A stretch of 64,000 bases of DNA from CBDDIP01 sp965229005 (GCA_965229005.1 CBDDIP010000002.1:124001-188000), one strand, 5' to 3'. Positions 16,517-25,936 are shown, counted from the stretch's first letter. Translations and numbers: made by a program. The notes: generated by a model from the letters alone, not told the origin.

Positions 16517-16668
16517 GCAGGCAAGCGTCGCGCCGAGTTTCGCCAGAGTAAATGCGGACTAATTCTCAGCCACGATCTCCGCTCGGCTGACGTGCGTCGA
16601 CGCGCCGCAGGTAGCGGGTTACACCTGGTAGCACTATCTGGCTATCCTGCTAGAGCTAGTCGCTTGGC

Positions 16669-16713
16669 CTTCCCAAGCTGAGAACGCGGGTTCGATTCCC
16701 GTCACCCGCTCCA
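16669..16713 (+). other. attR: 3' part of tRNA-Gly(CCC)
   Basis: From the anticodon loop TTCCCAA through variable and T arms (GCGGGTTCGATTCCCG) to ACCCGC, T and CCA, this matches the 3' part of an actinobacterial tRNA-Gly(CCC). The bases before it form neither a D arm nor a good anticodon 5' strand. A GCGGGTT at 16614 is too far upstream (100 bases overall) for a normal tRNA. This is what integration into a tRNA 3' end leaves at the distal border. The intact tRNA-Gly with attL should lie left of the window. Confidence 0.7.
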
Positions 16714-16740
16714 GTCTCGTCTCGTCCAGTCCAATCCGTT

Positions 16741-17799
16741 TCAGTCGCGGTTCGAGTGGGAGACGAAGAACGCCCACGCTGTCGCGGTGGCGTCGAAGCT
16801 GGTCGTGGTCGGGCCGAGAAAGTCCGCATCCGCAGTCGGCGCGGCGCCGGGCCACGTGTGTCCGCCGCCGTCGACGAGGATCAATTGGTGGTCCGCTCCG
16901 AGATCGCAGCCCTGGTACGTCACCTCGATGACGTCGTCGGCGAGTTCGTGCCGGGTCGGCGGTTCGTCACAGCCGGCGTCGTCAGCTGACGTATCAACCT
17001 CCTGCTCGATCGACGACGAGAGCAGATCGCGCACCGACTCGGGTGTCGCGTCGTCGACGATGATCGACGTGCCATTCGGTCCCAGCGGGACGATCGGGTC
17101 GGCCGTTCCGTGCACCACGAGCGTGGGCACGTGTCGCTCGCACGGCTCGGGTGCGTGGAACCCGGCGACTGCGACGATGGCGGCGACGCGCGATCCCGGT
17201 CGACACGCCAGCTCGGCAGCGAGGAACCCGCCGTTTGAATACCCGGCCACGAAGATGCGGTTGGGATCCACGCAGTGCTCGTCCACCAGCACGTCGATCA
17301 GCTGGTTGATTGCAGCCACGTCGTCCCGGTCGGGCTCGTCGAGCGCCGCGATCTCCCAACCCGTGACCCCGAGCGGACCCACCGGTCCTGACGGTTCAGC
17401 GACCACGAAACCCTCGCTCTCGGCGAGCTGGCGGAATCCAGTGAGGGCGGCCTGGGCCGGGCCATTCGAATCGAGACCGTGCAAGTCGATCACCCCCGCC
17501 GCTCGGGTGCCGTCACGTCCTTCGGGTTGGTAGACCTCCGTCGGATACACACGACCGGCCGCCTCGACCGCAGACGTCGTGACTCCGGGAATCGGAGCGA
17601 CCTCGCAGACGTCGGGTCCCGCCTGCGGCGTACTCCTCACAACGGCCTGTGTCGTGCTCGTCGCGACCGCAGTCGTCCTGCTGATCGGCATGGTGCCAGT
17701 TTCAGGCGTGCCGCTCTGATCGCTGGCGCAGCCGGCCATGCACAGCGCAACCACAACCACAACCAGCACCGCTCTCTGGACTCTCGCTCGATGACGCAT
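16741..17799 (-). CDS. Lipoprotein esterase of the PHB depolymerase/LpqC family
   Basis: A 352-aa alpha/beta hydrolase. The start is chosen at MRHRARV, with GAAAGGGG upstream and a lipoprotein signal ending in CMAGC, so Cys is lipidated and the enzyme faces outside. Signatures are DLHGLDSNG (oxyanion side), the nucleophile elbow GYSNGG, VVHGTADPIVP with the catalytic Asp, and GGGHTWPGA with the catalytic His. All fit the poly(3-hydroxybutyrate) depolymerase / feruloyl esterase-like family. A Thr/Ser-rich linker follows the lipidation site. It is the first chromosomal gene after the prophage. Confidence 0.85.
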   Translation of the reverse strand: MRHRARVQRAVLVVVVVALCMAGCASDQSGTPETGTMPISRTTAVATSTTQAVVRSTPQAGPDVCEVAPIPGVTTSAVEAAGRVYPTEVYQPEGRDGTRAAGVIDLHGLDSNGPAQAALTGFRQLAESEGFVVAEPSGPVGPLGVTGWEIAALDEPDRDDVAAINQLIDVLVDEHCVDPNRIFVAGYSNGGFLAAELACRPGSRVAAIVAVAGFHAPEPCERHVPTLVVHGTADPIVPLGPNGTSIIVDDATPESVRDLLSSSIEQEVDTSADDAGCDEPPTRHELADDVIEVTYQGCDLGADHQLILVDGGGHTWPGAAPTADADFLGPTTTSFDATATAWAFFVSHSNRD

Positions 17800-17977
17800 C
17801 GTTCGACCCCTTTCGCTCCGAGCACGATCCCTCGCAGAGCCCTGGAGCGAAAGAGCTCGGTGTCCAGACTTCGGGCGCCTGCCCGGGATCAGGTCAGGAC
17901 AGATTCGGGACAACGGACACGTGACGCCGAGACCGGCCGACGCGAGAATCGAGGCACACCAGCGGTGGAGGGCACGT

Positions 17978-18394
17978 ATGCGGATCCTGAGAACTCGAAC
18001 CGGACGATTGCGACTTGCGGCGATCATCTCGATCGTCGTGGCGACGGCCAGCATCGTGCTGTACGACCTCCCGACCCTCGCGGACGGGGCGTCAGGGAGC
18101 GACGAACCATTCGCGCTGGTCCTCGGGAGCTTCGCCACCGATGTCGTCGCACTGATCGCCGTCTACGGCGTCCTCCGCCGGCAACGCTGGGGCGTCATCG
18201 TCCTCATCGTCGTGCAGGCCTTCTGGGCGTTGCAGGCAGGAGCAGCATTGGCTGACGGCCAGGCCGTTCTCGGCGCCACGATGCTGTGCGTGACGCTGTT
18301 CTGCCTCTGGTGTTGTCTGGCACGCGAGGACATTTCCTCATCGACCTGGACCATGCCGCAGGCGCACAGCGGAAGGTCGAGCACCACGGGTTGA
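17978..18394 (+). CDS. Small integral membrane protein, 138 aa
   Basis: Start chosen at the ATG preceded by GGTGGAGG. About four hydrophobic segments (about 12-30, 50-70, 77-97 and 101-120) end in a polar tail. There is no known family. It ends 2 bases before the histidine kinase start, so it is co-transcribed with the two-component pair and may be its sensor partner or target. Confidence 0.65.
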   Translation: MRILRTRTGRLRLAAIISIVVATASIVLYDLPTLADGASGSDEPFALVLGSFATDVVALIAVYGVLRRQRWGVIVLIVVQAFWALQAGAALADGQAVLGATMLCVTLFCLWCCLAREDISSSTWTMPQAHSGRSSTTG

Positions 18395-18396
18395 CG

Positions 18397-19710
18397 ATGC
18401 ACGTTCGGCACTCGCAGACCGGCTCGGCGGGCCTGCACTGGGCGCTCACGTCACTGGTCGTCGCCGTGGCGACGGGTGCGGTCGGCGTGACTGTGCTCTG
18501 GCTCCAGGACAGGGCCGGGCTCGTCGACGGCTCACCGTCGATCCGGTCGGCGGCCGTCGCCCTCGCGTCCGGCGCCATCGTCGCCTCGGCGACCTGGCGA
18601 CGGATCGACGCGTCGGTGGTGGATCTGGTGTACGGCGTCGACGACCGGCAGATCGCTGCGATCGCATCGATCGAGCATGGCCACGCTGTCGAACTCGGAG
18701 CAGTGCAGTACCTCACCGAGTTGGCGACGACTGCGAAGGCACTGCTGCGTGTCCCATCGGTCACGTTCGACATCCGACCCCTCGCCGACGGGCACGACAC
18801 GGACCACGCCGCGGGCATCGAGGCGTCCACATGGTCGGCGCATCTGACCGCCACGGTCGGGTCGGCTGTTCGGGGCCAGTGCCTCACCCGGCCGGTGCGA
18901 GTCGGAGCCCACGAGCTCGGGGTGATCGCCGTCGGCAGTCGATCGCGGGGCCGCGGGTTCTCGGCCGATGACGTCGCTGCCGTCGACGCCATCGCACGGC
19001 ATGCAGCGCTCGCGATCTCGAACGCTCGTCATGCCGACGCGCTCCACGCGTCTCGGGAACGGGCAGTCGCCGGCATCGAGGAAGAACGTCGACGACTCCG
19101 GCGTGATCTCCATGACGAGCTCGGCCCCAATCTCGCCGCCATGAAGCTGCGCCTCAGCGCCCTGCGGCGCAGCGGTGGGCTCACCACCGGCGGCCTGAAC
19201 CTCGTGGACGAGCTCTCCTCCACGGTCGACACGACGACCGCAGGACTCCGTCGGCTGGTCGACGATCTGCGACCGCCCCTGCTCGACGATCTCGGCCTCG
19301 GCAACGCGCTCCGGTACCTCGGATTCGTGCCACCAGAGCTCATGCTGGCGGTCGACTCGGCCGACGGCCTGGAGGACCTCCCCGCAGCAGTCCAGGTCGC
19401 GTTGTACCGCATCGGGTCCGAGGCAATTCGCAACGTCGTGCAGCATGCCGACGCGACCAGCTGCGATGTACGACTGCGACGCGACGACCTGGCCGTCACG
19501 TTGACCGTCGTCGACGACGGGCGCGGTATCGAGGACGGCTGCATCGCAGGAGTCGGCCTCGCGTCGATGCAGCAGCGCGCCGACGAGCTCGGTGGTCTCG
19601 TCACCGTGTCGCGAGGCGTCGATGGTCGGGGGTGTTGCGTGGCCGCAGCGATCCCGCTCCGCGGCAGCGCGCCACCATCGAGCACGACGCGAGCGGAGGC
19701 ACCTGGATGA
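18397..19710 (+). CDS. Sensor histidine kinase (NarL-type, HisKA_3)
   Basis: A 437-aa kinase with two N-terminal membrane segments (about 13-37 and 45-63), a GAF-like sensing region (about 85-225) and a HisKA_3 dimerisation helix EEERRRLRRDLHDELG carrying the phospho-accepting His239. It ends in a HATPase_c domain with an N box (EAIRNVVQHA) and G1 box (VDDGRGIEDG). It autophosphorylates and passes phosphate to the response regulator encoded next, with which it overlaps by ATGA. The stimulus is unknown; the sensor may work with the upstream small membrane protein. Confidence 0.88.
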   Translation: MHVRHSQTGSAGLHWALTSLVVAVATGAVGVTVLWLQDRAGLVDGSPSIRSAAVALASGAIVASATWRRIDASVVDLVYGVDDRQIAAIASIEHGHAVELGAVQYLTELATTAKALLRVPSVTFDIRPLADGHDTDHAAGIEASTWSAHLTATVGSAVRGQCLTRPVRVGAHELGVIAVGSRSRGRGFSADDVAAVDAIARHAALAISNARHADALHASRERAVAGIEEERRRLRRDLHDELGPNLAAMKLRLSALRRSGGLTTGGLNLVDELSSTVDTTTAGLRRLVDDLRPPLLDDLGLGNALRYLGFVPPELMLAVDSADGLEDLPAAVQVALYRIGSEAIRNVVQHADATSCDVRLRRDDLAVTLTVVDDGRGIEDGCIAGVGLASMQQRADELGGLVTVSRGVDGRGCCVAAAIPLRGSAPPSSTTRAEAPG

Positions 19711-20366
19711 CCGCCTCCCTCCGGGTGCTCATTGCCGACGACCACCAACTGTTTCGTCGAGGCCTCGCTGCTCTGCTCGCCACCGTCGAGGGCATCGAAG
19801 TGGTGGGCACTGCCGGAGACCGTGAGTCCACCGTCCAAGCGGTCGCTCGCGAGCAGCCCGACGTCGCGTTGATCGACCTTCACATGCCCGGCGGTGGAGG
19901 CATCGCCGCAATCCAGGACATCGTGGAACGTCACCCCAATGTCGCAACTCTGGTGTTGACGATGTTCGACGACGACGATTCGCTGTTCGGCGCGATGCGC
20001 GCCGGGGCCCGCGGCTACGTCCTCAAGGACGCCGATGACGACGAGCTGATCCGCGCGCTCATCACGGTCGGCAACGGCGGGGTCACCTACGGAGCCGCCG
20101 TCGCTCCTCGAATCGCGGCGGCCCTTGCTGCCACGCCGCGTCGGGTCAAATCGAGCGAAGCGTTCCCGACCCTGACGCCGAGCGAGCTCCGAGTTCTCGA
20201 GCAGCTCGCCGAGGGCCACAGCAACGCGACGATCGCGACCATCCTCGGCTACAGCCCGAAGACGGTTCGCAACTACGTCAGCATCATCCTGGCAAAGCTC
20301 TGTGTCGAAGACCGCGCCCAAGCGATCGTCGCCGGCCGCAAGGCCGGTGCCCACCGCCGGTCGTAG
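19707..20366 (+). CDS. NarL/FixJ-family response regulator
   Basis: A 219-aa regulator with a receiver domain (acidic pair D11/D12, phospho-acceptor D57 in LIDLHMPG, Lys in YVLKDA) and a C-terminal LuxR-type helix-turn-helix (LTPSELRVLEQLAEGHSNATIATILGYS region, about 152-215). The 4-base overlap with the kinase gene marks it as the cognate partner. Targets are unknown. Confidence 0.9.
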   Translation: MTASLRVLIADDHQLFRRGLAALLATVEGIEVVGTAGDRESTVQAVAREQPDVALIDLHMPGGGGIAAIQDIVERHPNVATLVLTMFDDDDSLFGAMRAGARGYVLKDADDDELIRALITVGNGGVTYGAAVAPRIAAALAATPRRVKSSEAFPTLTPSELRVLEQLAEGHSNATIATILGYSPKTVRNYVSIILAKLCVEDRAQAIVAGRKAGAHRRS

Positions 20367-20410
20367 ATCCGCCCGGGCAGCGCGGCCAGAAGCGGACGTA
20401 CGATTGCCGA

Positions 20411-20860
20411 GTGGCACACCACTCGACCGATCGAGCCGGTGCCGACGTGGCTGGCGTCGCTGCGTATCACTGGATCTTCATCGCGAGCGGAACAGATCTC
20501 AGCGCTCGCACGGCCGAGCAGTGGCTTCGATCCGTGTGGGAGGACGCACCCACCGCTCTCCGGCTAGCCCTGCGGTTCGGGTGGCGGTTCGGTCTCGGCC
20601 TCCGTCTGGGACCGGCTGGTTCCGCGCACGTCCTGGGATGGCACATCGACGAGAAAACGGACAGCACGGTGGTCGTCTCGGCCAGATCGCGGATCCTGTC
20701 GGCGACGAACACGCTCACCGCCGAGAGCAACTCGATCAGCTGGCAGACCGATGTCCGATATCTGAACTGCCTCGGCCGAATGGTCTGGCTCCCCGCAGCG
20801 TGGGTCCATCAGCGAATCGTGCCGTGGTCCGTCCGGCGCACGATCCGCTCGCACGCATGA
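20411..20860 (+). CDS. DUF2867-like protein
   Basis: A 149-aa protein starting at GTG. The pattern of a strand-rich middle (GWHIDEKTDSTVVV, SRILSATNTLTA) and an end with LGRMVWLPAAWVHQRIVPWSVRR resembles DUF2867, a START-like fold of unknown function. The family call is by eye. It follows the response regulator by 44 bases on the same strand. Confidence 0.5.
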   Translation: MAHHSTDRAGADVAGVAAYHWIFIASGTDLSARTAEQWLRSVWEDAPTALRLALRFGWRFGLGLRLGPAGSAHVLGWHIDEKTDSTVVVSARSRILSATNTLTAESNSISWQTDVRYLNCLGRMVWLPAAWVHQRIVPWSVRRTIRSHA

Positions 20861-21053
20861 CCCGATGCCGACGTTTGAGACGTACGACGTCCTTCGGAGG
20901 AGAGCACGTGGAGGCTCACGCCTGCCGGCAACTCGATCTTGACCGCCGCAGCCCGCGCGTGCGATGAAGAGCGCGCCCATGAGTGTGTGTGCTGATTCCG
21001 ATCGTCCCCGGCGTGGTTACTTCAAAGAGTGAAGGTCGAGCGTCGCCCGAGCA

Positions 21054-22511
21054 TCAGTTGTTCGGCCGGCGACTGATCGGGGGCAGTGAGCGACCGCCGT
21101 CGGCGCGGGCCACCCAGGTGGCCACCGCGGCCCGCGACGGCAGGTTCAGCTTCGTCAGGATGTGGCTCACGTGGGACTCGATGGTCCGCTCGGACACGTA
21201 CAAGCGACGGGCGATCTGCGCGTTCGTGTCACCGGAGCCGATGGCATGCGCCACCTCTCGTTCCCGCGGCGTCAGCACGCCGCCCCGTTCTTCCAGCGCG
21301 TGACGGGCCGAGCGGGCATCGGCGATGAAGTCTGGTGACCCGATCGCAGCCGCTTGGGTCTCGGCTGCGTCGAGGTGACGCGCCGCGCTGTCGTCACCGA
21401 CGAGGGCTGCGAGTCGACCGAGGACGAGCGACACCGGCCCGCTCGACGGGGTCTGGACGGGTCCCACCACGTGCAGACCCTCGTAGGGAGACAGCATCCG
21501 AAAGATCACGGCGGCTGAGGCTCGGTCACCGAGCGCGAGGGCCAGGCTGGCGTGTCCCTCGTTGACCACCGCCCACTCGGGCGCTCGCTCGGGGACCCCT
21601 TCGAGGCGCGGCGCCAGCGAACGCCAGATGTCGGCGGCCTCGTCCATCATCCCGCGAGCGACCAGCAACTGGGCTCGCCATCCGCGAGCTTCCATCGGGG
21701 CGTGACGCAACACCTCGCGGACCGCCTCTTCAACCGGCACCAGGCGCTCACCTGTTCTGAGAGCGACCCGCGTCTGGAGGACCAGATGCACGAACGGAGC
21801 CTCAGGAATGGATCGCTCCTCACCGAAAGCCGCCGCACGATCCGAGTGGGCCAACGCCTCACCGTGCTGTCCGTCGAGGTGCGAGAGCGCCGCCCAGGTG
21901 GCGAGGCGCCACCACTGCCACCAGCCGTTGTCCATCCGGTCGATCAGACCGCACAGGTCCAGCAGTTCGGCATCGAGATCGGCCCGGCGGCCGAGTTGGC
22001 TGAGGCCGTCGAGGCGCCACGCCCGGCCGGTCGCCAGCAGTTCGTCATCACCGGTCGTCTCACCCAGCTCGATCATCTGGTCGGCGAGGTGCAGGCGCGC
22101 CTCGACGTGGCGGAGGTGCACGAGCTCCTCATGACGGGCCCGCAAGAGGCCGGCTGCGGCTGCTGGATCGTCGGACGGAAGTCCGGTGTCGACGAGCTCG
22201 ATGCCATCACCGGACCACGGGTTCGCCATCGTGGCGATGACCGACCGCAGGGCGACGACCGTGTCCGCGGGCCCGCCGTCGCCGATCAACCGGAGCGCCC
22301 GCTCCGCCAACGCGCGCTGGCGCGCACGCAGCGACCACGACCCGATCCGAACTGCGGGCAGCAGCAGCGCGGCCGCCGCCACCATCTCCTTGTCACCCTC
22401 CGCAATCGCAGCACGTGACACCGCCTCACAGTGCGCCAACGCTGCCTCGACATCGCCCGAGCGCGAGAGATCTTCTGCTTGCCGCAACGTCGGAGTTCGC
22501 ACTGTTCCCAT
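21054..22511 (-). CDS. LuxR-family regulator with TPR-like helices
   Basis: A 485-aa protein. The first 400 residues are Ala/Leu-rich helical hairpins resembling TPR repeats (for example DVEAALAHCEAVSRAAIAEG). The C-terminal 65 residues are a LuxR helix-turn-helix (LTPREREVAHAIGSGDTNAQ, about 416-475). It lacks the MalT/LAL-type P-loop ATPase, so it is a shortened relative. It is divergent from the adjacent membrane protein gene, which it may control. Confidence 0.8.
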   Translation of the reverse strand: MGTVRTPTLRQAEDLSRSGDVEAALAHCEAVSRAAIAEGDKEMVAAAALLLPAVRIGSWSLRARQRALAERALRLIGDGGPADTVVALRSVIATMANPWSGDGIELVDTGLPSDDPAAAAGLLRARHEELVHLRHVEARLHLADQMIELGETTGDDELLATGRAWRLDGLSQLGRRADLDAELLDLCGLIDRMDNGWWQWWRLATWAALSHLDGQHGEALAHSDRAAAFGEERSIPEAPFVHLVLQTRVALRTGERLVPVEEAVREVLRHAPMEARGWRAQLLVARGMMDEAADIWRSLAPRLEGVPERAPEWAVVNEGHASLALALGDRASAAVIFRMLSPYEGLHVVGPVQTPSSGPVSLVLGRLAALVGDDSAARHLDAAETQAAAIGSPDFIADARSARHALEERGGVLTPREREVAHAIGSGDTNAQIARRLYVSERTIESHVSHILTKLNLPSRAAVATWVARADGGRSLPPISRRPNN

Positions 22512-22580
22512 CTGACCAATACTCGCGAATCCGTACTTCCACGGAGGCGCTCGTCGAGAAGGTCATCGTACCTTTCGTCG

Positions 22581-23195
22581 ATGACCGCCTCCGTTCTGCC
22601 AACTCGACCTTCGACGTCTCGCCGCATCGGCGCTGCCTGCCTGCTCGCCGCACTCGTCGGGGTGGCATACGTCGCCGTGATGCTGGTGATGGATCCCTCG
22701 GTCGGCGACGACCGATACTCCTACCCTCAGTCGCCCACTGGCTTCCGCTTCGGGCAGGTCCTGTTGGCCGTGCAACACGTTCCGCTCGTCCTCGCCCTCG
22801 TCGCGCTGGCGAGGCTCGTTCCGACCGAACGCGCTCGACGCAGCGTGATGGTCGGCGCGGCCGGGATGGGCCTCCTCGCGATCGTGGAACTGATCAACAT
22901 CGCGGCCGCTGATGAGCCCAGTGACAGCTCGACCGCAACGCTCATCTCGACGCTCTACGCCCTTCCCACGTTCGTGATCGGGGCGGCGCTGGTGGTTGCG
23001 GGGCTCGCAGTGATCCGTGGAGGTTGGAACGTCCCGGTCTGGATCCGGTGGTTGCCGCTCGCGCTCGGCGTGTACATGTTCGTACCGCTGACCCCGGCAC
23101 TCGCCCTGTCAGCAGATGCCGGTCGATTGGCGCTGGGCGGGTGGATGTTGCTGTACGCAGCCCTGGGGATCGCCTTGCTCACCGAGGCCGACTGA
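22581..23195 (+). CDS. Membrane protein with about six TM segments
   Basis: A 204-aa protein. Start chosen at ATG 22581, because the upstream in-frame residues are Arg/Ser-rich and overlap the divergent regulator gene. Hydrophobic segments are at about 15-36, 60-80, 93-112, 125-150, 160-178 and 185-202. No family recognised. It lies between the LuxR regulator and the second two-component system, facing the latter tail to tail. Confidence 0.6.
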   Translation: MTASVLPTRPSTSRRIGAACLLAALVGVAYVAVMLVMDPSVGDDRYSYPQSPTGFRFGQVLLAVQHVPLVLALVALARLVPTERARRSVMVGAAGMGLLAIVELINIAAADEPSDSSTATLISTLYALPTFVIGAALVVAGLAVIRGGWNVPVWIRWLPLALGVYMFVPLTPALALSADAGRLALGGWMLLYAALGIALLTEAD

Positions 23196-23218
23196 CGCGA
23201 GCTGCGATCTGCTGGCGC

Positions 23219-23869
23219 TCATCTGTCGTCGACGAGGCCGGCTCTGCGGGCAGCGACGATGGCCGCGGCACGATCCGCGAACTGGAGCTTCGCCAGGATG
23301 TTGGAGACGTGGTTCGCCACCGTCTTCGTGGCGAGGTTGAGCGTGCGGGCGATCGCATCGTTGCGGTGACCGTCGGCGATCAGGCGCAGCACGTCGAGCT
23401 CTCGATCGGTCAACTGCGGGAACGGCTGACGTTGCGCCACCGGCGCGGCGAACGAGGCCAGCACCCGCTCGGCCGCACCCGACCCGAGGATCACCTGACC
23501 GGCAGCGACGGCATGGATCGCGCGCACCACCTCGTCCTGATCGGCGCCTTTGAGCAGGTAGCCGCGGGCACCGGCGCGCAGCGAGGAGAACACCATGTCG
23601 TCCTCCTCGTACATCGTCAGCACGAGCACGGCGACGCTCGGGCAGGCCGCGGCGATCGCACGGGTGGCGTCGATCCCGTTGCCATCGGGCATCTGCAGGT
23701 CCATCAGCACCACATCGGGAACCATCGCGATCGCCTGCTCGACGGCCTCGGTGCCGCCGCCCGCCTCGCCGACGACCTCGAGCCCGGCGACGGTGCCGAG
23801 CAGGGCGCGCAGCCCCGAGCGCACGACGGCGTGGTCGTCCACGATGAGCACCCGCACCGCATCGCTCAT
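23219..23869 (-). CDS. NarL/FixJ-family response regulator
   Basis: A 216-aa regulator, start MSDAVRV at the ATGA overlap with the kinase stop. Receiver residues are D11/D12, D57 (LMDLQMPDG) and Lys in YLLKGA. The LuxR helix-turn-helix (LTDRELDVLRLIADGHRNDA, about 150-212) binds DNA as a dimer. It is the partner of the kinase encoded upstream on the same strand. Confidence 0.9.
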   Translation of the reverse strand: MSDAVRVLIVDDHAVVRSGLRALLGTVAGLEVVGEAGGGTEAVEQAIAMVPDVVLMDLQMPDGNGIDATRAIAAACPSVAVLVLTMYEEDDMVFSSLRAGARGYLLKGADQDEVVRAIHAVAAGQVILGSGAAERVLASFAAPVAQRQPFPQLTDRELDVLRLIADGHRNDAIARTLNLATKTVANHVSNILAKLQFADRAAAIVAARRAGLVDDR

Positions 23870-25911
23870 GCGAGCACCGGCAGTCGTGCTGACACCCGTC
23901 CGCCGCCGCCGACGTTCGGGCCGACCAACAGCTCGCCGCCGATCTCGGTGGCTCGATCTGACATCGATGTGATCCCGACACCGGCGACCCATGGGCCGGA
24001 CTGCGACCCGTCGTCCACCACATCGATCTCGAGGTCATCAGCTCGCTGCAGTCGAACGCGCACCGACGTCGCGTGCGCATGACGGGCGGCGTTCGTCATC
24101 GCCTCGAGCACGATGCGGAAGGCCGCCACCTCGACGGCCGCGGGCAGGCTGCTCAGATCACCCTCGTGCTCGACGGTGATGGCCAGTCCGTTGAACCGTT
24201 CGGCCTGCTGCGCGATCGAGCCGACCAGTCCGAGCTCATCGAGCACGGGTGGGCGCAGCGCGTCGACCAATCGCCTGATCTCGTCGAGCGCTCGGGTCAG
24301 CTCGGCACGCGTCTGCACGAGCGCGTCGACCGCCACCTGCGGATCCGACGTGATCGTGTTCCGGGCGACATCGGTCATCAACGCCACGCCGGTCAACACC
24401 GGGCCGAGGCCGTCATGCAGGTCACGGCGCAGCCGTCGACGCTCCTCTTCGCGCACGCGCACGAGACGATCGCGGCTCTCCCGCAGCAGCCCGGCCGAAC
24501 GGGCCCCGTCCACGAGCGAGGCGAGGTGGGGCGCCACCGCGGTCAGCGCGGCGCGATCGCGTTCACCCAACCGATCCTCACCTCGGCGCGGCTGCAGCAA
24601 CAGGTGACCGATCGAGCGGCCGAGGTGCTGCAGATCGATCGACTCGAGCTCGACCTCCGTCTCCCTGGTGCCGCACTCGGCGATCAGCCCGTCGACGTTG
24701 GGCACGTCGACCGCGATCCATGGCAGCCGCAACCCGGCCGCGACGTCGGCAACCACGGCAGCGACCATCTCATCAGGCGTGGTTCTCGCGACGACCCGGC
24801 GGGCAACGGCCTCGACCACGCGATCCGGTCGATCTCGATCGCCGTAGATGAAGCGGACGACAGCCCGCCCGAGGCGCTCGCGCAGCGGCAGCGCGATGAG
24901 GGCGACGGCAACCGCGGCCACCGGACCGAACGATGCGCTGAACAACCCATCGCCCACCGCGACGATGGCTGCGTACGTGATCAGGAGCAGGCCGATCAGC
25001 AGCGAGGCGACCAGCGCCCGCTCGAAGAGCGTGTCGATGCCGAACAGGCGATCGCGCAGGATCACCCACACGAGCGCGGCGATTTGCAGCACCGTCACCC
25101 ACTGGCCGACACCGATCGCCAGACCCGGGTTGGCGATGAGCAACGTCACCCACAGCCCGCCGAACACGAGCACGAAGATCGTCCGCATCGAGCGGCGCGC
25201 GTCGCCTATCGACTCACGCCAGCGCATCGCCAACAGGATCAACGTCGGCACGAGCGTCGGGACGAGGAGCGCGAAGGGCAATGCCTCCGGCAGATCGAGG
25301 CCGGAGCCGAACGGGAACTCGGCCCCGACCAACGGGTTGTCGGAGAGGTCGAGGCGCGTGACCATCCCGGCCGCGACCCCGCACAGCGCCAGCGTCATCG
25401 TGCCCCAGACGGCAACCCGACGCCCGCGGCTGCGCGGCAGGCGACCGTCGGGCGCTGTCAGCAGCATCCAGGTCTGCGCCGGCACCTCGAGCGGCAGCAC
25501 CCAGGAGAGAAGCCACACCGACAGGTTCCCGAAGGGCAGGTCGCGGCCGACGACGAACACCTGCTGCGCCCATCCCTGCGCAAGCAGGCCGACGGCATGG
25601 CCGAGCGCAGCTACGGCGCACCACACCGACCATCCAGTCTCCGGGCGACGCACCAGTGCCAACGCGGCGACGATGAAGATGCACGCGCTGAGCGCCTGGC
25701 TCCACCAGAACGTGGACGACGGTTCGGGCACGATCGTCGCGGACGTGACCTCGCGGTTGAGCACCGCCAGCCACAACCCCGCGACGACCGCAAGGCCGGC
25801 GATCGCGCAGCCCACGAACGTCACGCCGCGCAGCACGCGGACGCGCCGCACGGAGGCTCCCCGACGATCGGCGACGAGTGGAGCGACAGAGGTCTGCGTC
25901 GCGCTCACCAT
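23866..25911 (-). CDS. Large membrane sensor histidine kinase
   Basis: A 681-aa kinase, start taken at MVSATQT. The N-terminal half holds about ten hydrophobic segments (about 25-335), resembling 7TM/PAS-less sensors that pair with NarL regulators. A GAF-like region follows, then a HisKA_3 helix (VREEERRRLRRDLHDGLG, phospho-His), the N box EAMTNAARHAHA and a HATPase_c end with VDDG. The large membrane part suggests it senses the membrane state or a lipophilic signal. It overlaps its regulator by 4 bases. Confidence 0.88.
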   Translation of the reverse strand: MVSATQTSVAPLVADRRGASVRRVRVLRGVTFVGCAIAGLAVVAGLWLAVLNREVTSATIVPEPSSTFWWSQALSACIFIVAALALVRRPETGWSVWCAVAALGHAVGLLAQGWAQQVFVVGRDLPFGNLSVWLLSWVLPLEVPAQTWMLLTAPDGRLPRSRGRRVAVWGTMTLALCGVAAGMVTRLDLSDNPLVGAEFPFGSGLDLPEALPFALLVPTLVPTLILLAMRWRESIGDARRSMRTIFVLVFGGLWVTLLIANPGLAIGVGQWVTVLQIAALVWVILRDRLFGIDTLFERALVASLLIGLLLITYAAIVAVGDGLFSASFGPVAAVAVALIALPLRERLGRAVVRFIYGDRDRPDRVVEAVARRVVARTTPDEMVAAVVADVAAGLRLPWIAVDVPNVDGLIAECGTRETEVELESIDLQHLGRSIGHLLLQPRRGEDRLGERDRAALTAVAPHLASLVDGARSAGLLRESRDRLVRVREEERRRLRRDLHDGLGPVLTGVALMTDVARNTITSDPQVAVDALVQTRAELTRALDEIRRLVDALRPPVLDELGLVGSIAQQAERFNGLAITVEHEGDLSSLPAAVEVAAFRIVLEAMTNAARHAHATSVRVRLQRADDLEIDVVDDGSQSGPWVAGVGITSMSDRATEIGGELLVGPNVGGGGRVSARLPVLA

Positions 25912-25936
25912 CGACACTCTGTCACGCCACTCCGAC

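Larger units (their letters stand above)
1..16713. mobile_element. Right part of an integrated siphovirus-type prophage
   Basis: A continuous run of phage genes: HNH nuclease, Rep-like protein, terminase, portal, prohead protease, HK97 capsid, connectors, tail tube, tail chaperone, tape measure, tail protein and fibre. Most structural genes overlap by 1 to 4 bases on the plus strand. The right border is the 3' part of a tRNA-Gly gene, after which chromosomal genes begin. No integrase, repressor, excisionase, holin or endolysin is seen, so the left arm lies outside the window. No frameshift or stop breaks any structural gene, so the morphogenesis module looks intact. Confidence 0.9.

Noticed and set aside
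16614..16713. A complete functional tRNA-Gly starting at the GCGGGTT at 16614.
   Set aside because: The span is about 100 bases, the D arm does not pair and the acceptor has a mismatch next to the T stem; a 3' fragment at attR explains it better.
1..16713. Integrase, repressor or lysis genes inside the visible prophage.
   Set aside because: No tyrosine or serine recombinase motif, no phage repressor helix-turn-helix and no endolysin domain was seen; the 139-aa membrane protein at 15856 is too uncertain to call a holin.
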